Assembly (NCBI GenBank): GCA_011799875.1
Contig: CM022303.1
Location: 298,294,362 to 298,358,361 of the forward strand
Source of the DNA: Thinopyrum elongatum
Lineage: Eukaryota; Streptophyta; Magnoliopsida; Poales; Poaceae
Direction: 5' to 3'
DNA: 64,000 nt
Shown here: one piece after another, positions 46,385 to 57,339 of the stretch
Position numbering within the stretch: the first letter of the stretch is position 1
How the letters are laid out: each line of letters starts with the position of its first letter
Translations under genes and position numbers: made by a program
The notes under the pieces: model-generated
The model's input: the letters and a program-made list of their open reading frames with translations, nothing else
Databases searched by the model: none
Told to the model about the DNA's origin: nothing

Positions 46385-46554
46385 GCGAACCAACCTGTGG
46401 TTGGATGGTTAGAGGGACAGTGATATCCCCAGCCCACCAGGGGCTCAGTCTTCGGAGGTGCTCATAGGGGTAGGGTGTGCGTGTGTGCGTTCATAGGGGT
46501 GAGTGTATGCGCGTATGTATGAGCGCTTGCGTCTATACTGATGTTAAAAAAACT
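46385..46554 (+). mobile_element. Au-like SINE (tRNA-derived short retroelement)
   Basis: About 170 bp with the tRNA-like head CAACCTGTGGTTGGATGGTT and CCCCAGCCCACCAGGG known from the Au SINE of grasses. The 3' end is GTGTGCG/GTATGAGCGCTTGCG-rich and closes with GTTAAAAAAACT. Perfect 11-bp duplications GAAGCAGACAA flank it (46374-46384 and 46555-46565). The B-box is degenerate, so it is unlikely to be active. Inserted about 80 bp outside the Mutator-like element. Confidence 0.85.
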
Positions 46555-46638
46555 GAAGCAGACAATCGGTTGTTCATCTTTGTAAAAAAAAGGTAGAAAA
46601 GAAACGGCGACATTTATCTGTCAAGCTCAGGTATGAAC

Positions 46639-47043
46639 TGTTAGATTGATCTCTTCCCCAATGGGCCCAACGGCCCATTGGACCCTTGACCCATGCCCTG
46701 ATCGGGGGCGTCCAGTCCAAGCAAGGCTGGTGGGCCCCTGTCGTGCAGTGCCTTATAGAGGAGGTGGGGACCACGTCACAAGGTATGAGGTTCGCCGCTG
46801 CCACTGTTCCCCATTCCTAACCCTAGTCCGATCGAGAGGGGGGCGCTGAAGCTATGGGAAGCGCCACCAGCCACTTCACCGTCGACCTCTACGCCGTGCT
46901 CCTCGCCGTTCACCACTGGCACTAGAGTTTACCGCCGCCACCGTAGTCACCCACCACGATGGCCAACACCTCGAGCTCCTCGAACCAAAGTGAAGGTAAA
47001 ACTCCCGGATTAATCTAGCCTAGTGATCCTAGAGTTTCTATCA
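46639..47043 (+). repeat. Copia LTR 1
   Basis: 405 bp, from TGTTAGATTGATC to GAGTTTCTATCA, followed by the tRNA-Met-like primer site TGGTATCAGATGC at 47045-47057. Confidence 0.92.
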
Positions 47044-49400
47044 ATGGTATCAGATGCATACTAGACTATGTTCTTCGGGTAGAAAAAGAAGAGATCCACC
47101 CATTCCCCTACCAGATCGGATCGAATCCGAGTAAAAAAAAGGAACCCCAACAGAGGGGCAAAGGGCATCGCGGCCAAACCGTTCGTCGGCGGCGCGCTCA
47201 CCGCAAGGGGAACGCCCGACCGGCGAAGGGGTCGGCAACGGCGCCGCCACTCCACGCCGTCGGGCGCTGCAAGAGGCAGAGGACGGAGCATCTCTCTCTG
47301 TCACGGGAGAAGAGAAAAGGAAAGGAAGGGGGAATGGAGAGAAAGCCGGCGTCGCGGCGCGGTGGCAACCGCCGCCGGCGGGCGGCCGAGCCGTCGCCGT
47401 CTCGAGCACAGAACTCGAACGAGGAGCAGAGGAGGGTGCAGCGCGTCCCTCTCTCTCTCTCTCTCTCAGCAACAGAAGAGGGGGAAAGGAAGAGGAGGCG
47501 CGCGCGGCGCGGTGGTTTCCGCCGCCACCGCTGGCGGACGGAGCGCAGCTCCTTGGTTCCGCCGTCACGAGAGAGAGAAAGAAGAAGGTCGGGGCGAGAC
47601 AGAATGAGGGCTAGGGTTCTGCGTCGGGAGCTCTCTCACCATTTTTTGTTCGAGTGAGGAGAGCGGAAGAGCGTCCGATCAAAATGAACGACTCAGATCA
47701 AAACCCTAGCTCTACCCGGGCCAATGGGCCGAAAGTAAGAAGGGCCAGGCCGCAGCTGGCGCGCTGGGCCGAGGCCGGCAGTCGGACCAGGCCAGAGTAG
47801 GGCATGCGCGCTACGGGATTTTTGGGCCAGCTGCAGCTGCCGCGCGCGTTGGGCAGTGGCCGGCGCGGCTGGCATTTTTATTTTTTCAGTTTTTTGGAAA
47901 AATTTCATACGGTTTTTTTCTATTAAAAAATTATTCAAAGAAATTTTTTGTTTAGAAAATAGGAAAGTAAAAGAAATGTTTCTGAAAAGTATAAAGTGCA
48001 TGAATTTATTTATTTATTTATTCATGTTTTTCGCTACAAATAAAAATAAAAGTGCTCTTTTAAAAGTGAATAGAACTAAAGTAAAAGATTAAATTGTGCT
48101 TCTCTAATGCAATTTTGAACCAACCGGTTAAAATTGCTTAGAGAGTAAAAGAGTACAGAATTGTTTCTGAATAGAATATTGTAAAGTTTCCGCTGCAAAG
48201 TAAAAGTTTTATCCTCCAATTAAATTGGAACCAACGAGAAAATTTAATTGGAAGAACTGTTCTTAGCAATGTTTTTCCCCTGTGGGTGAAATCAGATTCA
48301 GATAGTTTCCGCTATGACAAAAGAGATATTTGCTTTAAAGTTAAAATATGGTATTGTTATTTTCTGACCAACATTGATGATAACAGTACTATAATTCTAT
48401 GAGTCTTATGTTCAAAGCTTAAATCTCTGATAAATTTTGTATCAAAGTGATCAATTTCAGAGAACAGATAAAGGTCAAGAAATGCTCTTGAACTAGAGAA
48501 ATGTATATTTCTTGTTCCCGCTGCAATAAAGTTGATGATGATTATTATTTCTTAGCAAAGTTGTTTAATAGACATACTATCATCACATTGTTTATGAGTT
48601 ATATGCATTATTTCCATTTCTGCCCAACGGTGATATGGAATTAATGTAGAAGGATGATGTTTTATTCTAATTCTGCCCAACGGTGATTTAGAATATAAAA
48701 GAAAGTTTTAAAAGTTTAATGTGCATTTTTTTAACCAGACCAACATAGGGTTATTTTTATGCTCATTATTGTTGATTATTGGCTAAGTTTTCTCAGACTA
48801 AAAGTTTTCCATGCTTTCATTCGTGAAAGCGAATGGCTGGGTACTTGTGACCCGAAAGATGACCAAGAAAGGTCATAACGTGAGGGAGTATGTTCTCTCT
48901 AAAGAATGGCTTCAAAAGAAAAGAATTCTTGGATATTAATCCAAGAAACGAAAAGAGATAGGTCATTGAGAGTCTTGGTTGACGAATGTCTTTCGTGTAC
49001 TCTCTATGAAGAAGATTTTTCAATCAACATGATTTGAAATGAAACAAGCAACATGCGTGTTTAATTTGACCAACGTCGGATCAAGCATGTGTGTCAAAGA
49101 GCATTCGGATTTATTTCTGAATTTGATGATTGAATATGCAGTCAAAAGAGCCAATTCTGGCATGTATATCCCTTACAGGGAATTATCCGCATAGCGGGAA
49201 AAGATGATTATGATAAAACCCGCATGGCGGGAAAAGTCTGGGAAAATACCTGTGTAACTGGGTAAAGTTGACATAGTATTATGTCAAAAATCCTGTATGG
49301 CGGGAGAAATTTTGGCAAAGGACTTATCCTGTATGACAGGAGAAAGATATGATGACTCATGTGCGTTTAATGTGTCCCACTCTGGGAGAAAAGTATGGAG
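47044..49400 (+). other. Copia internal region, 5' part, no intact ORF
   Basis: A GC-rich leader (47050-47900) whose ORFs in several frames look spurious, then AT-rich decayed sequence. Repeated again at 52266-54588. A run of cccgcatggcgggaaaa-type phrases lies at about 49185-49350. No gag frame survives. Confidence 0.6.
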
Positions 49401-51653
49401 TAGCTCTTATGCTTTCCTAGTATCGACCGTACACCTTATGTGTAACGGTCATTAAGCACTCAATAAATCCAAAGAGAATAAAAGTTACAGACGAAACTAA
49501 AGATAAGAATGATATGCAAGTGTGACTTACAAAAGTACTAATGATAAAGAACTCTGTTGAGTTTCTGAAATGGAATGAGGAAAAAGTACTCCCATACCAG
49601 TTAATAGATAACTTCATTTCGCATGAAGTAATCAGATGAATGAAAGAGATAATCGAAGTTTCCTCAATTCACAAGAGTTATGAATGGTTTTTGAAATTGT
49701 GGCAGAAAAGTTTTGCCACATTTCGAGGGGGAGAAAGAAATATGTGATAAATTAAGAATGATGAAACTCCCCTATACTTTAGATAATGTGATGCACATTA
49801 TGCATCTAAAGTGATCCATTAATGAAGAATATGATCGTCTGGGGGAGTACGATGGTCATAATAATACCCCTAAAGAAAAGAAATAGTTGTATTCCTGGAT
49901 CTTTTACAGTTCTGAAAGCAGACTAAGGACTACTAAGACGGTGCTTAAAGTGCCACGAAGAAGAAAGTTTTAACAGAATAAACCCAAATAATAAAGTTTA
50001 AAGATACGCCACTTTATTGAAGATGGAGTAATCTGGGGGAGCATGTTGTATGACCTATACAACACCTGTTGTTAGCTCTATAAAGGATGAAGATCTTGTG
50101 ATACAGGTCCCTGTAAAACCTATTGCCTCTTGGAAATGAAAGACTATAGAATTATTTGCCTCTTGGCAATGACAAAGCAACAACAACCCCATATGAAAGA
50201 AGTGCCAGTACCTGAGACACTGATGGTCTCAAGGAATGAGAAAATTAGATACTTCTAATTACTATAAAGTCTATGTTAGTGAAATTCAAATGGAGGTTGA
50301 TCCCACCTCATTTAAAGCGCTCAATCGAGCTTTGAGAAGTGTCTTTTTGTCTAAATGATAAGAGACTATGTGAGATGAAATAAAATTGGTGAATCCCGAC
50401 GATGTTTGGGACTCATAAGTAATTTCCAATGGAGCCAAACAGTAGGCTGTAAAGGGTCTACAAGGCCAATGTGACTCCAAAGGAAATATGTAAAGGTGTA
50501 AAGCGCGACTTAAATCGAAAGATTTTGTGCAAAGAGAATGAATAAATTACAATGAGTGTTAGTGGCACATCATGATCTGAGTTACATCAGATGAAAGTAA
50601 AGAACACAAGGGATACTGCTTCAAGAAGTTTTTTATGGACTAGAGCAAGTCTCTAGACAGTGGCATTTAAAGTTAAAAGAATCAGATGTTATTTTGGGTT
50701 AAAGAAAATGAGAGGACAATTGTATTCGTCCAAAGTTATAGAATGGGAAATTCATTTCCTAATCCTGTGCATGTGGATGACGTCCTACTTGCTAGTGGTG
50801 ATGTCAATCTATTGCAGGAGGAGAAAAGAAGTTCTTGTCATCAAAGTTCAAAAGAATGTTCTCGGTAGAGTGTTTCTTGTTATAATTATCGAGATTCACC
50901 AAGAAAAGAATAAAAGGGGGTATTAGGAATGTCGCATGGACATGCTAAGAAAGGTCTCTAAAGTATGCATGCGAGAAAACCTACGCCTGTTCTTATAGTC
51001 AAGGGTAATGAAACTGGAAACTTTGGTGTTCCAAAAGTTGATGAGAAAAGATTGAAAACGGATGTGGTGCCATATGCTTCAGCTGTTGGAAGCTCAATAT
51101 ATTACCCTGACATAGTTCACGTATCCGGGTTGTTTTGGCAATGTCCAGTCCATATATAGATCACTGGAATGGAGTCAAAGATATCGGCCTCATGCTGAAA
51201 GAAATAAGTGCTCTCAAAAGATTGTGAGTACAAAGACAGGACTTGTGAAATGTATAGCGAAATCCACAATTGTCGCTAACTTTCACACTTGGAGTTTTTG
51301 TGTGGAAAAGCTCCAAAGAATGAAACAATTATCATCAATGTGATGCAAAAACATGTTATAGCTTGATATGAGGCTGAGGGACAGGCAAAATGGTTAAGGA
51401 GACCTGTACCCGGAGTTGATAATGGTTGACACCAACGATAACCATTTTAAGTTTTTCGCTCCTATGACAACGAGTCAAGTGTGATGCCAAACACACTGAC
51501 ACAGAGTTATGCGTTGTAAAGGAGAAAGTCCGGAATTATGTAGAAATGCTTGAAGCAAAAAAGCAACAGACAAGTGTTTGCAGATCTGCTTATTAAAGGC
51601 TTACCGCCTAGTGTGTTCGGAGAACACACAGTCGACATGGGTTTTATGGTATA
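49401..51653 (+). pseudogene. Degenerate copia pol (RT and RNase H)
   Basis: No long frame is left, but short stretches are diagnostic: VHVDDVLLASGDVNLLQEEK (RT catalytic region, near 50760), MHARKPTPVLIVKGNETGNF (near 50965), VPYASAVGSSIYY (near 51070), YEAEGQAKWLRR (near 51370) and FADLLIKGLPPSVFGEHTVD (near 51580, the RNase H end). They occur in collinear order and alternate between frames. The gene is an old pseudogene with many stops. Confidence 0.8.
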
Positions 51654-51848
51654 GTCTAAGACTTCCGGATGATAAAAGAGCCCAAGGTTAAAGAATCTGT
51701 TTCAAAACAGAGGAGTCTGTTGTAGGTGTTGATTCTGTCGGGAATGGACCGTGATGATGAGACATGCTCTACATGCAAATCTGTGATGGAACAAGTACTT
51801 TGAAAAGAGTTATTTCAAAGTATAAAGGTAAAAGTATATGATGAGATC

Positions 51849-51859
51849 AAGGGGGAGAA
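51849..51859 (+). other. Polypurine tract of copia element
   Basis: AAGGGGGAGAA directly before LTR2. Confidence 0.85.
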
Positions 51860-52265
51860 TGTTAGATTGATCTCTTCCCCAATGGGCCCAACGGCCCATT
51901 GGACCCTTGACCCACGCCCTGATCGGGGGCGTCCAGCCCAAGCAAGGCTGGTGGGCCCCTGTCGTGCAGTGCCATATAGAGGAGGTGGGGACCACGACAC
52001 AAGGTACAAGGTTCGCCGCCGCCACTGTTCCCCATTCCTAACCCTAGTCCGATCGAGAGGGGAGGCGCTGAAGCGATGGGAAGCGCCACCAGCCACTTCA
52101 CCATCGACCTCTACATCGTGCTCCTCGTCGTTCACCGCCGGCACTGGAGTTTACCGCCGTCACCGTAGTCACCCACCACAATGGCCAACACCTCAAGCTC
52201 CTCGAACCAAAGTGAAGGTAAAACTCCCGGATTAATCTAGCCTAGTGATCCTAGAGTTTCTATCC
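51860..52265 (+). repeat. Copia LTR 2 (middle)
   Basis: 406 bp, nearly identical to LTR1. It ends CTATCC in place of CTATCA and is followed again by the primer-site sequence TGGTATCAGATGC and internal sequence. Confidence 0.9.
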
Positions 52266-54588
52266 ATGGTATCAGATGCATACTAGACTATGTCTTTCGG
52301 GTAGAAAAAGAAGAGATCCACCCATTCCCCTACCAGATCGGATCGAATCTGAGTAAAAAAAAAAGGAACCCCAACAGAGGGGCAAAGGGCACCGCGGCCA
52401 AACCGTTCATCGGTGGCGCGCTCACCGCAAGGGGAACGCACGACCGGCGAAGGGGTCGGCAACGACGCCGCCCCTCCACGCCGTCGGGCGTTGCAAGAGG
52501 CAGAGGACGGAGCATCTCTCTCTGTCACGGGAGAAGAGAAAAGGAAAGGGAGGGGGAATGGAGAGAAAGCCGGCGTCGCGGTGCGGTGGCAACCGCCGCC
52601 GGCGGGCGGCCGAGCCGTCGCCGTCTCGAGCACAGAACTCGAACGAGGAGCAGAGGAGGGCGCAGCGCGTCCCTCTCTCTCTCTCTCAGCAACAGAAGAG
52701 TGGGAAAGGGAAAGGAGGCGCGCGCGGCGTGGTGGTTTCCGCCGCCGCCGCCGGTGGACGGAGCGCAGCTCCTTGGTTCCGCTGTCACAAAAGAGAGAAA
52801 GAAGAAGGTCGGGGCGAGACAGAATGAGGGCTACGGTTCTGCGTCGGGAGCTCTCTCACCGTTTTTTGTTCGAGCGAGGAGAGCGGACGAGCGTCCGATC
52901 AAAATGAACGACTCAGATCAAAACCCTAGCTCTACCCGGGCCAATGGGCCGAAAGTAAGAAGGGCCAGGCCGCAGCTGGCGCGCTGGGCCGAGGCCGGCA
53001 GTCGGACCAGGCCAGAGCAGGGCGCGCGCGCTGCGGGCCTTTGGGCCGGCTGCAGCTGCCGCGCGCGTTGGGCAGTGGCCGGCGCGGCTGGCGTTTTTAT
53101 TTTTTCAGTTTTTTGGAAAAATTTCATACGGTTTTTTTTCTATTCAAAAATTATTCAAAGAAAATTTTTGTTTAGAAAATAGAAAAGTAAAAGAAATGTT
53201 TCTGAAAAGTATAAAGTGCATGAATTTATTTATTTATTTATTCATGTTTTCCGCTGCAAATAAAAATAAAAGTGCTTTTTTAAAAGTGAATAGAACTAAA
53301 GTAAAAGATTAAATTGTGCTTCTCTAATGCAATTTTGAACCAACCGGTTAAAATTGCTTAGGGAGTAAAAGAGTACAGAATTGTTTCTGAATAGAATATT
53401 GTAAAGTTTCCGCTGCAAAGTAAAAGTTTTATCTTCCAATTAAATTGGAACCAACGGGAAAATTTAATTGAAAGAACTGTTCTTACCAATATTTTTTCCC
53501 TGTGGGTGAAATCAGATTCAGATAGTTTCCGCTATGACAAAAGAAAGATATTTGCTTTAAAGTTAAAATATGGTATTGTTATTTTCTGACCAACGTTGAT
53601 GATAACAGTACTATAATTCTATGAGTCTTATGTTCAAAGCTTAAATCTCTGATAAATTTTGTATCAAAGTGATCAATTTCAGAGAACAGATAAAGGTCAA
53701 GAAATGCTCTTGAACTAGAGAAATGTATATTTCTTGTTCCCGCTGCAATAAAGTTGATGATGATGATTATTTCTTAGCAAATTTGTTTAATAGACATACT
53801 ATCATCACATTGTTTACGAGATATATGCATTATTTTCATTTCCGCCCAACGGTGATATGGAATTAATGTAGAAGGATGATGTTTTATTCTAATTCTGTCC
53901 AACGGTGATTTAGAATATTAAAGAAAGTTTTAAAAGTTTAATATGCATTTTTTTAACCAGACCAACATATGGTTATTTTTATGCTCATTATTGTTGATTA
54001 TTGGTTAAGTTTTCTCAGACTAAAAGTTTTTCATGCTTTCATTCGTGAAAGTGAATGGATGGGTACTTGTGACCCGAAAGATGACCAAGAAAGGTCATAA
54101 CGTGAGGGAGTATGTTCTCTCTAAAGAATGGCTTCAAAAGAAAAGAATTCTTGGATATTAATCCAAGAAACGAAAAGAGATAGATCATTGAGAGTCTTGG
54201 TTGACGAATGTCTTTCATGTACTCTCTATGAAGAAGATTTTTCAGTCAACATGATTTGAAATGAAACAAGCAACATGCGTGTTTAATTTGACCAACGTCG
54301 GATCAAGCATGTGGGTCAAAGAGCATTCGGATTTATTTCTGAATTTGATAATTGAATATGCAGTCAAAAGAGCCAATTCTGGCATTTATATCCCTTACAG
54401 GGAATTACCCGCATAGCAGGAAAAGATGATTATGATAAAACCCGCACGGCGGGAAAAGTCTGGGAAAATACCTGTGTAACTGGGTAAAGTTGACATAGTA
54501 TTATGTCAAAAATCCTGTATGGCAGGAGAAATTTTGACAAAGGACTTATCCTGTACGATAGAAAAAAGATATGATGACTCATGTGCGT
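52266..54588 (+). repeat. Second, truncated copy of copia internal region
   Basis: Collinear with 47044-49371, with substitutions and small indels. It stops at GCGTTTAAT, where copy 1 continues to GTGTCCCAC. The ORFs in its GC-rich part are the same spurious frames as in copy 1. Confidence 0.9.
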
Positions 54589-54622
54589 TTAATCTAGCCT
54601 AGTGATCCTAGAGTTTCTATCA
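54589..54622 (+). repeat. 34-bp remnant of copia LTR 3
   Basis: Identical to the last 34 bp of LTR1 (47010-47043), ending GTTTCTATCA, then the TGAAC duplication. Confidence 0.9.
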
Positions 54623-54627
54623 TGAAC

Positions 54628-54887
54628 TGCACCTCTGAATATTCTGTGGCGGTCCAAAAACCGCGGTGATAATCTAGCAATTGCTTGACACGGCAACGGC
54701 GACCGTGTTTGGTTGGTTGGCCCGTCGCGCGTCAACGTTACAAGGCGATTAAAACCCCGGCGTAGGTGGCGTATACTTTCGCCCGGCCTTCCCAAGCCAC
54801 CACAGCGGCGACGAGACCAGCGAACAAGAAGAAGAAGAGGCAGCGAGGTTTCTTGCGCTTCCCTCCCACCGGACGATCGCGTCGACC
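54628..54887 (+). promoter_or_regulatory. Proximal promoter and 5' leader of EXO70 gene
   Basis: About 260 bp between the copia element and the ATG. GATTAAAACC near 54747 is a possible weak TATA-like element and GCGTATACTTTC near 54769 another; neither is certain. The bases before the ATG (GTCGACCATGG) are a strong plant initiation context. Any promoter elements further upstream are now about 8 kb away, beyond the retrotransposon. Confidence 0.45.
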
Positions 54888-56687
54888 ATGGCGAGCACCA
54901 GCGCGTCGTTCTCGGTCTCGGAGGCGCCGCCCACGGACTTAGTGAAGAGGATGGCCGTCTCCAAGAACGCCGCCGATGACATGATGCGCGTGCTGTCTAT
55001 CTACGACGCGCGCCTGCTCCCGATGTCTCCCCCGGCGGCGGGTGAAGCGGTTGGGGGGGCGTACGGGTGCGATGAGAGGGAGGAGGAGCAGGAGGAGGAG
55101 GCGTTTGCGGCCGCGGACGACGTCATCCGCCGGTGCAACTCGTCGTCGTCGTCGTCCGGCCTGACCGATTACCTGTACGCCGTCGACGACGCCCTCGCCG
55201 CGGCCGCGCTCCAGGGCGGCCTCGCCTCCCTCGCGGCCGAGGCCGTGCAGGCCGCCATGCCGCGCCTGGAGGAGGAGGCGCGCGCGCTGCTCTGCTCTTC
55301 GTCCGCGCGGCGCCTCTCGCTCTCCTCGGACGACCTCGACGACGCGGCCACGCCGCCCGACGCGTCGCCGCGCCTCTCCCCGCGCGCGGCCGCCTCCGTC
55401 CGCGGCGTCGCGGACCGCATGCTGAGCGCCGGCTACGGCCCGGAGCTCGCGCAGGTCTACGTCACCGCCCGCCGCGACGCCCTCGCGGAGGCCGTGGCGC
55501 ACCAGCTGGGCGCCGCCGAGCCCGTCGCCATCGAGGAGGTGTTAAGGATGGAATGGCAGGTGCTCGACCAGAAGATGCGGCGGTGGAACCATGCCATCCG
55601 GGCCGTGGTCAGGACCCTCCTTGCCGGCGAGCGGCGGCTCTGCGACGAGGTCTTCGCGTCCGACGAGGAGCTCGGCCACGAGTGCTTCGCCGACGTCTCC
55701 AGGGGCTGCGTCCTGCAGCTGCTCGGCTTCGCGGACGCCGTCGCCATGTCTGCGCGCGCCACCGAGAAGCTCTACCGCACGCTCGGCATGTACGAGGCGC
55801 TCGCTGACGTCGCGCCGGAGCTCGAGGCTCTCTTCACCGGAGACGCGCGCGAGCTGTTCGGCGCCGAGGTCTCAGCCGTTGCCGCGCGGCTGGGCTCCAC
55901 AGTGCGCCGCACGATCGAGGAGTTCGGAAGCGCCATCCAGGGCGAGTCGTCGCGGAGGCCCGTGCAGGGCGGAGAGATCCACCCCATGAACCGCTACGTG
56001 ATCAACTACTGCGGCCTCCTCGCGGACTGCCGCAGCACGCTGGACATGATCCTCGTCAACAGCGCCGATGCCGTCGACGGCGACGAAGCCCCCGGCGGCG
56101 GCGGCGCTACATCGACGCCGTCAGGGCGGTGCATGCTCGAGCTGCTGACCCGGCTGCTGCGCAAGATGGACGAGAAGTCGTGCCTCTACGACGACGCCGG
56201 CCTGAAACACATATTCCTCATGAACAACCTGTACTACATCGTGCAGAAGGTGATGGATTCCCCGCTCCGGGAGCTCCTCGGCGACGACTGGATCCGCCGG
56301 CACCGCGGCCAGATCCGGCAGTACGAGACGGGCTACCTCCGGGCGTCGTGGATCACCGTGCTATCCGTCCTCAGGGACGACGGCGGCAGCGCGGCGCCGA
56401 CGGTCAAGGACAAGGCGAGGAGCTTCAACGCGGCGTTCGAGGAGCTGTACCGGAACCAGACGGCGTGGAAAGTGATCGACCCGCAGCTCCGGGAGGAGCT
56501 CCGCATCGCCGTGTCGGAGCGGCTTATCCCGGCGTACCGGTCGTTCCTGTCGCGGCCGAGGCCGCAGACCGGATCGTCGTCCGGCAGCAGTCGGCACTCG
56601 GCTTCGAAGCACGTCAAGTACACCCTTGAGGATCTCGAGGACTACATGCTGGATTTCTTCGAAGGCGTGCAGAAGTTCGTCAAGTGA
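54888..56687 (+). CDS. EXO70: EXO70 family exocyst complex subunit
   Basis: Single-exon gene of 599 codons. EXO70 is a subunit of the exocyst, which tethers secretory vesicles to the plasma membrane; plant families are large and serve secretion, autophagy, cell-wall deposition and immunity. The C-terminal EXO70 domain spans roughly residues 220-590. Recognisable blocks are MEWQVLDQKMRRW (221-233), GGEIHPMNRYVINY (361-374), LKHIFLMNNLYYIVQKV (439-455), RQYETGYLRASW (477-488) and SERLIPAYRSFLSR (543-556). The end, KYTLEDLEDYMLDFFEG, is the usual family tail. The N-terminal part has an acidic run (63-71) and a poly-Ser run (85-90). Length is normal for the family, and lack of introns is usual for plant EXO70 outside the A group. 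Frame intact, GC-rich, no damage. Subfamily not assigned. Confidence 0.94.
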   Translation: MASTSASFSVSEAPPTDLVKRMAVSKNAADDMMRVLSIYDARLLPMSPPAAGEAVGGAYGCDEREEEQEEEAFAAADDVIRRCNSSSSSSGLTDYLYAVDDALAAAALQGGLASLAAEAVQAAMPRLEEEARALLCSSSARRLSLSSDDLDDAATPPDASPRLSPRAAASVRGVADRMLSAGYGPELAQVYVTARRDALAEAVAHQLGAAEPVAIEEVLRMEWQVLDQKMRRWNHAIRAVVRTLLAGERRLCDEVFASDEELGHECFADVSRGCVLQLLGFADAVAMSARATEKLYRTLGMYEALADVAPELEALFTGDARELFGAEVSAVAARLGSTVRRTIEEFGSAIQGESSRRPVQGGEIHPMNRYVINYCGLLADCRSTLDMILVNSADAVDGDEAPGGGGATSTPSGRCMLELLTRLLRKMDEKSCLYDDAGLKHIFLMNNLYYIVQKVMDSPLRELLGDDWIRRHRGQIRQYETGYLRASWITVLSVLRDDGGSAAPTVKDKARSFNAAFEELYRNQTAWKVIDPQLREELRIAVSERLIPAYRSFLSRPRPQTGSSSGSSRHSASKHVKYTLEDLEDYMLDFFEGVQKFVK

Positions 56688-57035
56688 TCGGGGGAGCGGA
56701 GCAGAGGAGCTCTGCTTGTGACTCTGCAACATTCTTCAGAGGCAGCTTTGTGCTGCCGGGACGTGATCGGACGATGCACTGTGGCACGGATTCATGATTT
56801 GTTTTGCCAAGCATTGCTCACGCACTAGTAGTACAAGTCCATTGTGGACACATCTGTAAATAGGAAAAGAATTCACGAGTATATATATATATAGTGCATC
56901 GATTAAACCAATGAAGGAGAGTGAGATTAATGAGTTGGGTGTTCGTGAGTTGGAACTCATGTGTGGGGATCTGGTACCTGCGAGTCTTCTTGATACGGAG
57001 ACCTCGGAGGTGGAGGAGCATGCGGCTCTTCTACA
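56688..57035 (+). other. 3' flank of EXO70, probably 3' UTR
   Basis: No ORF supported. A short (TA)n run lies at about 56879-56893. No clear AATAAA signal. Confidence 0.4.
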
Positions 57036-57045
57036 ACCAAACGAG

Positions 57046-57228
57046 CGAAAATGATACACTTACGGACGCATCTCACGGAAAGACATCTACGGGAGTACGT
57101 GTTAGCCCCTAATTCATCCCTTCCCCCCTGATTTTCAGGGTGGGGCCTTTCTCTTCCCAACCAATTGATGACAACTATGTCCGTAGCATCCAATCCGTAG
57201 GAAAATGCCCGTAGCTGTAGCATTGTTG
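57046..57228. mobile_element. 183-bp MITE, Mutator-type candidate
   Basis: Flanked by the perfect 10-bp repeat ACCAAACGAG (57036-57045 and 57229-57238), compatible with a 9-bp duplication. The ends are imperfect inverted repeats (left CGAAAATGATACACTTACGG, right complement CAACAATGCTACAGCTACGG). It lies about 360 bp after the EXO70 stop codon. Confidence 0.6.
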
Positions 57229-57339
57229 ACCAAACGAGGGTCATGGTAACCATCCCAGTCATGCGGGCTGTGGGAGTGTGACAGATAAGCCCAAACGCAC
57301 ATGAAAGAAGAAGGTATACAACCTATCTGTTGTGCGTCG

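Larger units (their letters stand above)
46639..54622 (+). mobile_element. Copia LTR retrotransposon with tandem LTR-internal-LTR-internal-LTR structure
   Basis: Target duplication TGAAC at 46634-46638 and 54623-54627 encloses the whole array. Layout: LTR1 46639-47043, internal 47044-51859, LTR2 51860-52265, second internal copy 52266-54588, and the last 34 bp of a third LTR (54589-54622). The second internal copy equals 47044-49371, then jumps into LTR sequence. Copia origin is shown by degenerate RT and RNase H at 50680-51650. One duplication around the whole array indicates one insertion, later made tandem by unequal recombination and shortened by deletion. Confidence 0.9.

Noticed and set aside
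47050..47660. ORFs of 76-172 codons on both strands (repeated at 52283-53182)
   Set aside because: Part of the GC-rich leader of the copia element; frames are not kept between the two copies and no motif is present.
54939..56629. Long ORFs in other frames over the EXO70 gene, such as 55133-55807 (+) and 54939-55502 (-)
   Set aside because: Shadows of the high-GC EXO70 frame with low-complexity Arg/Ala content.
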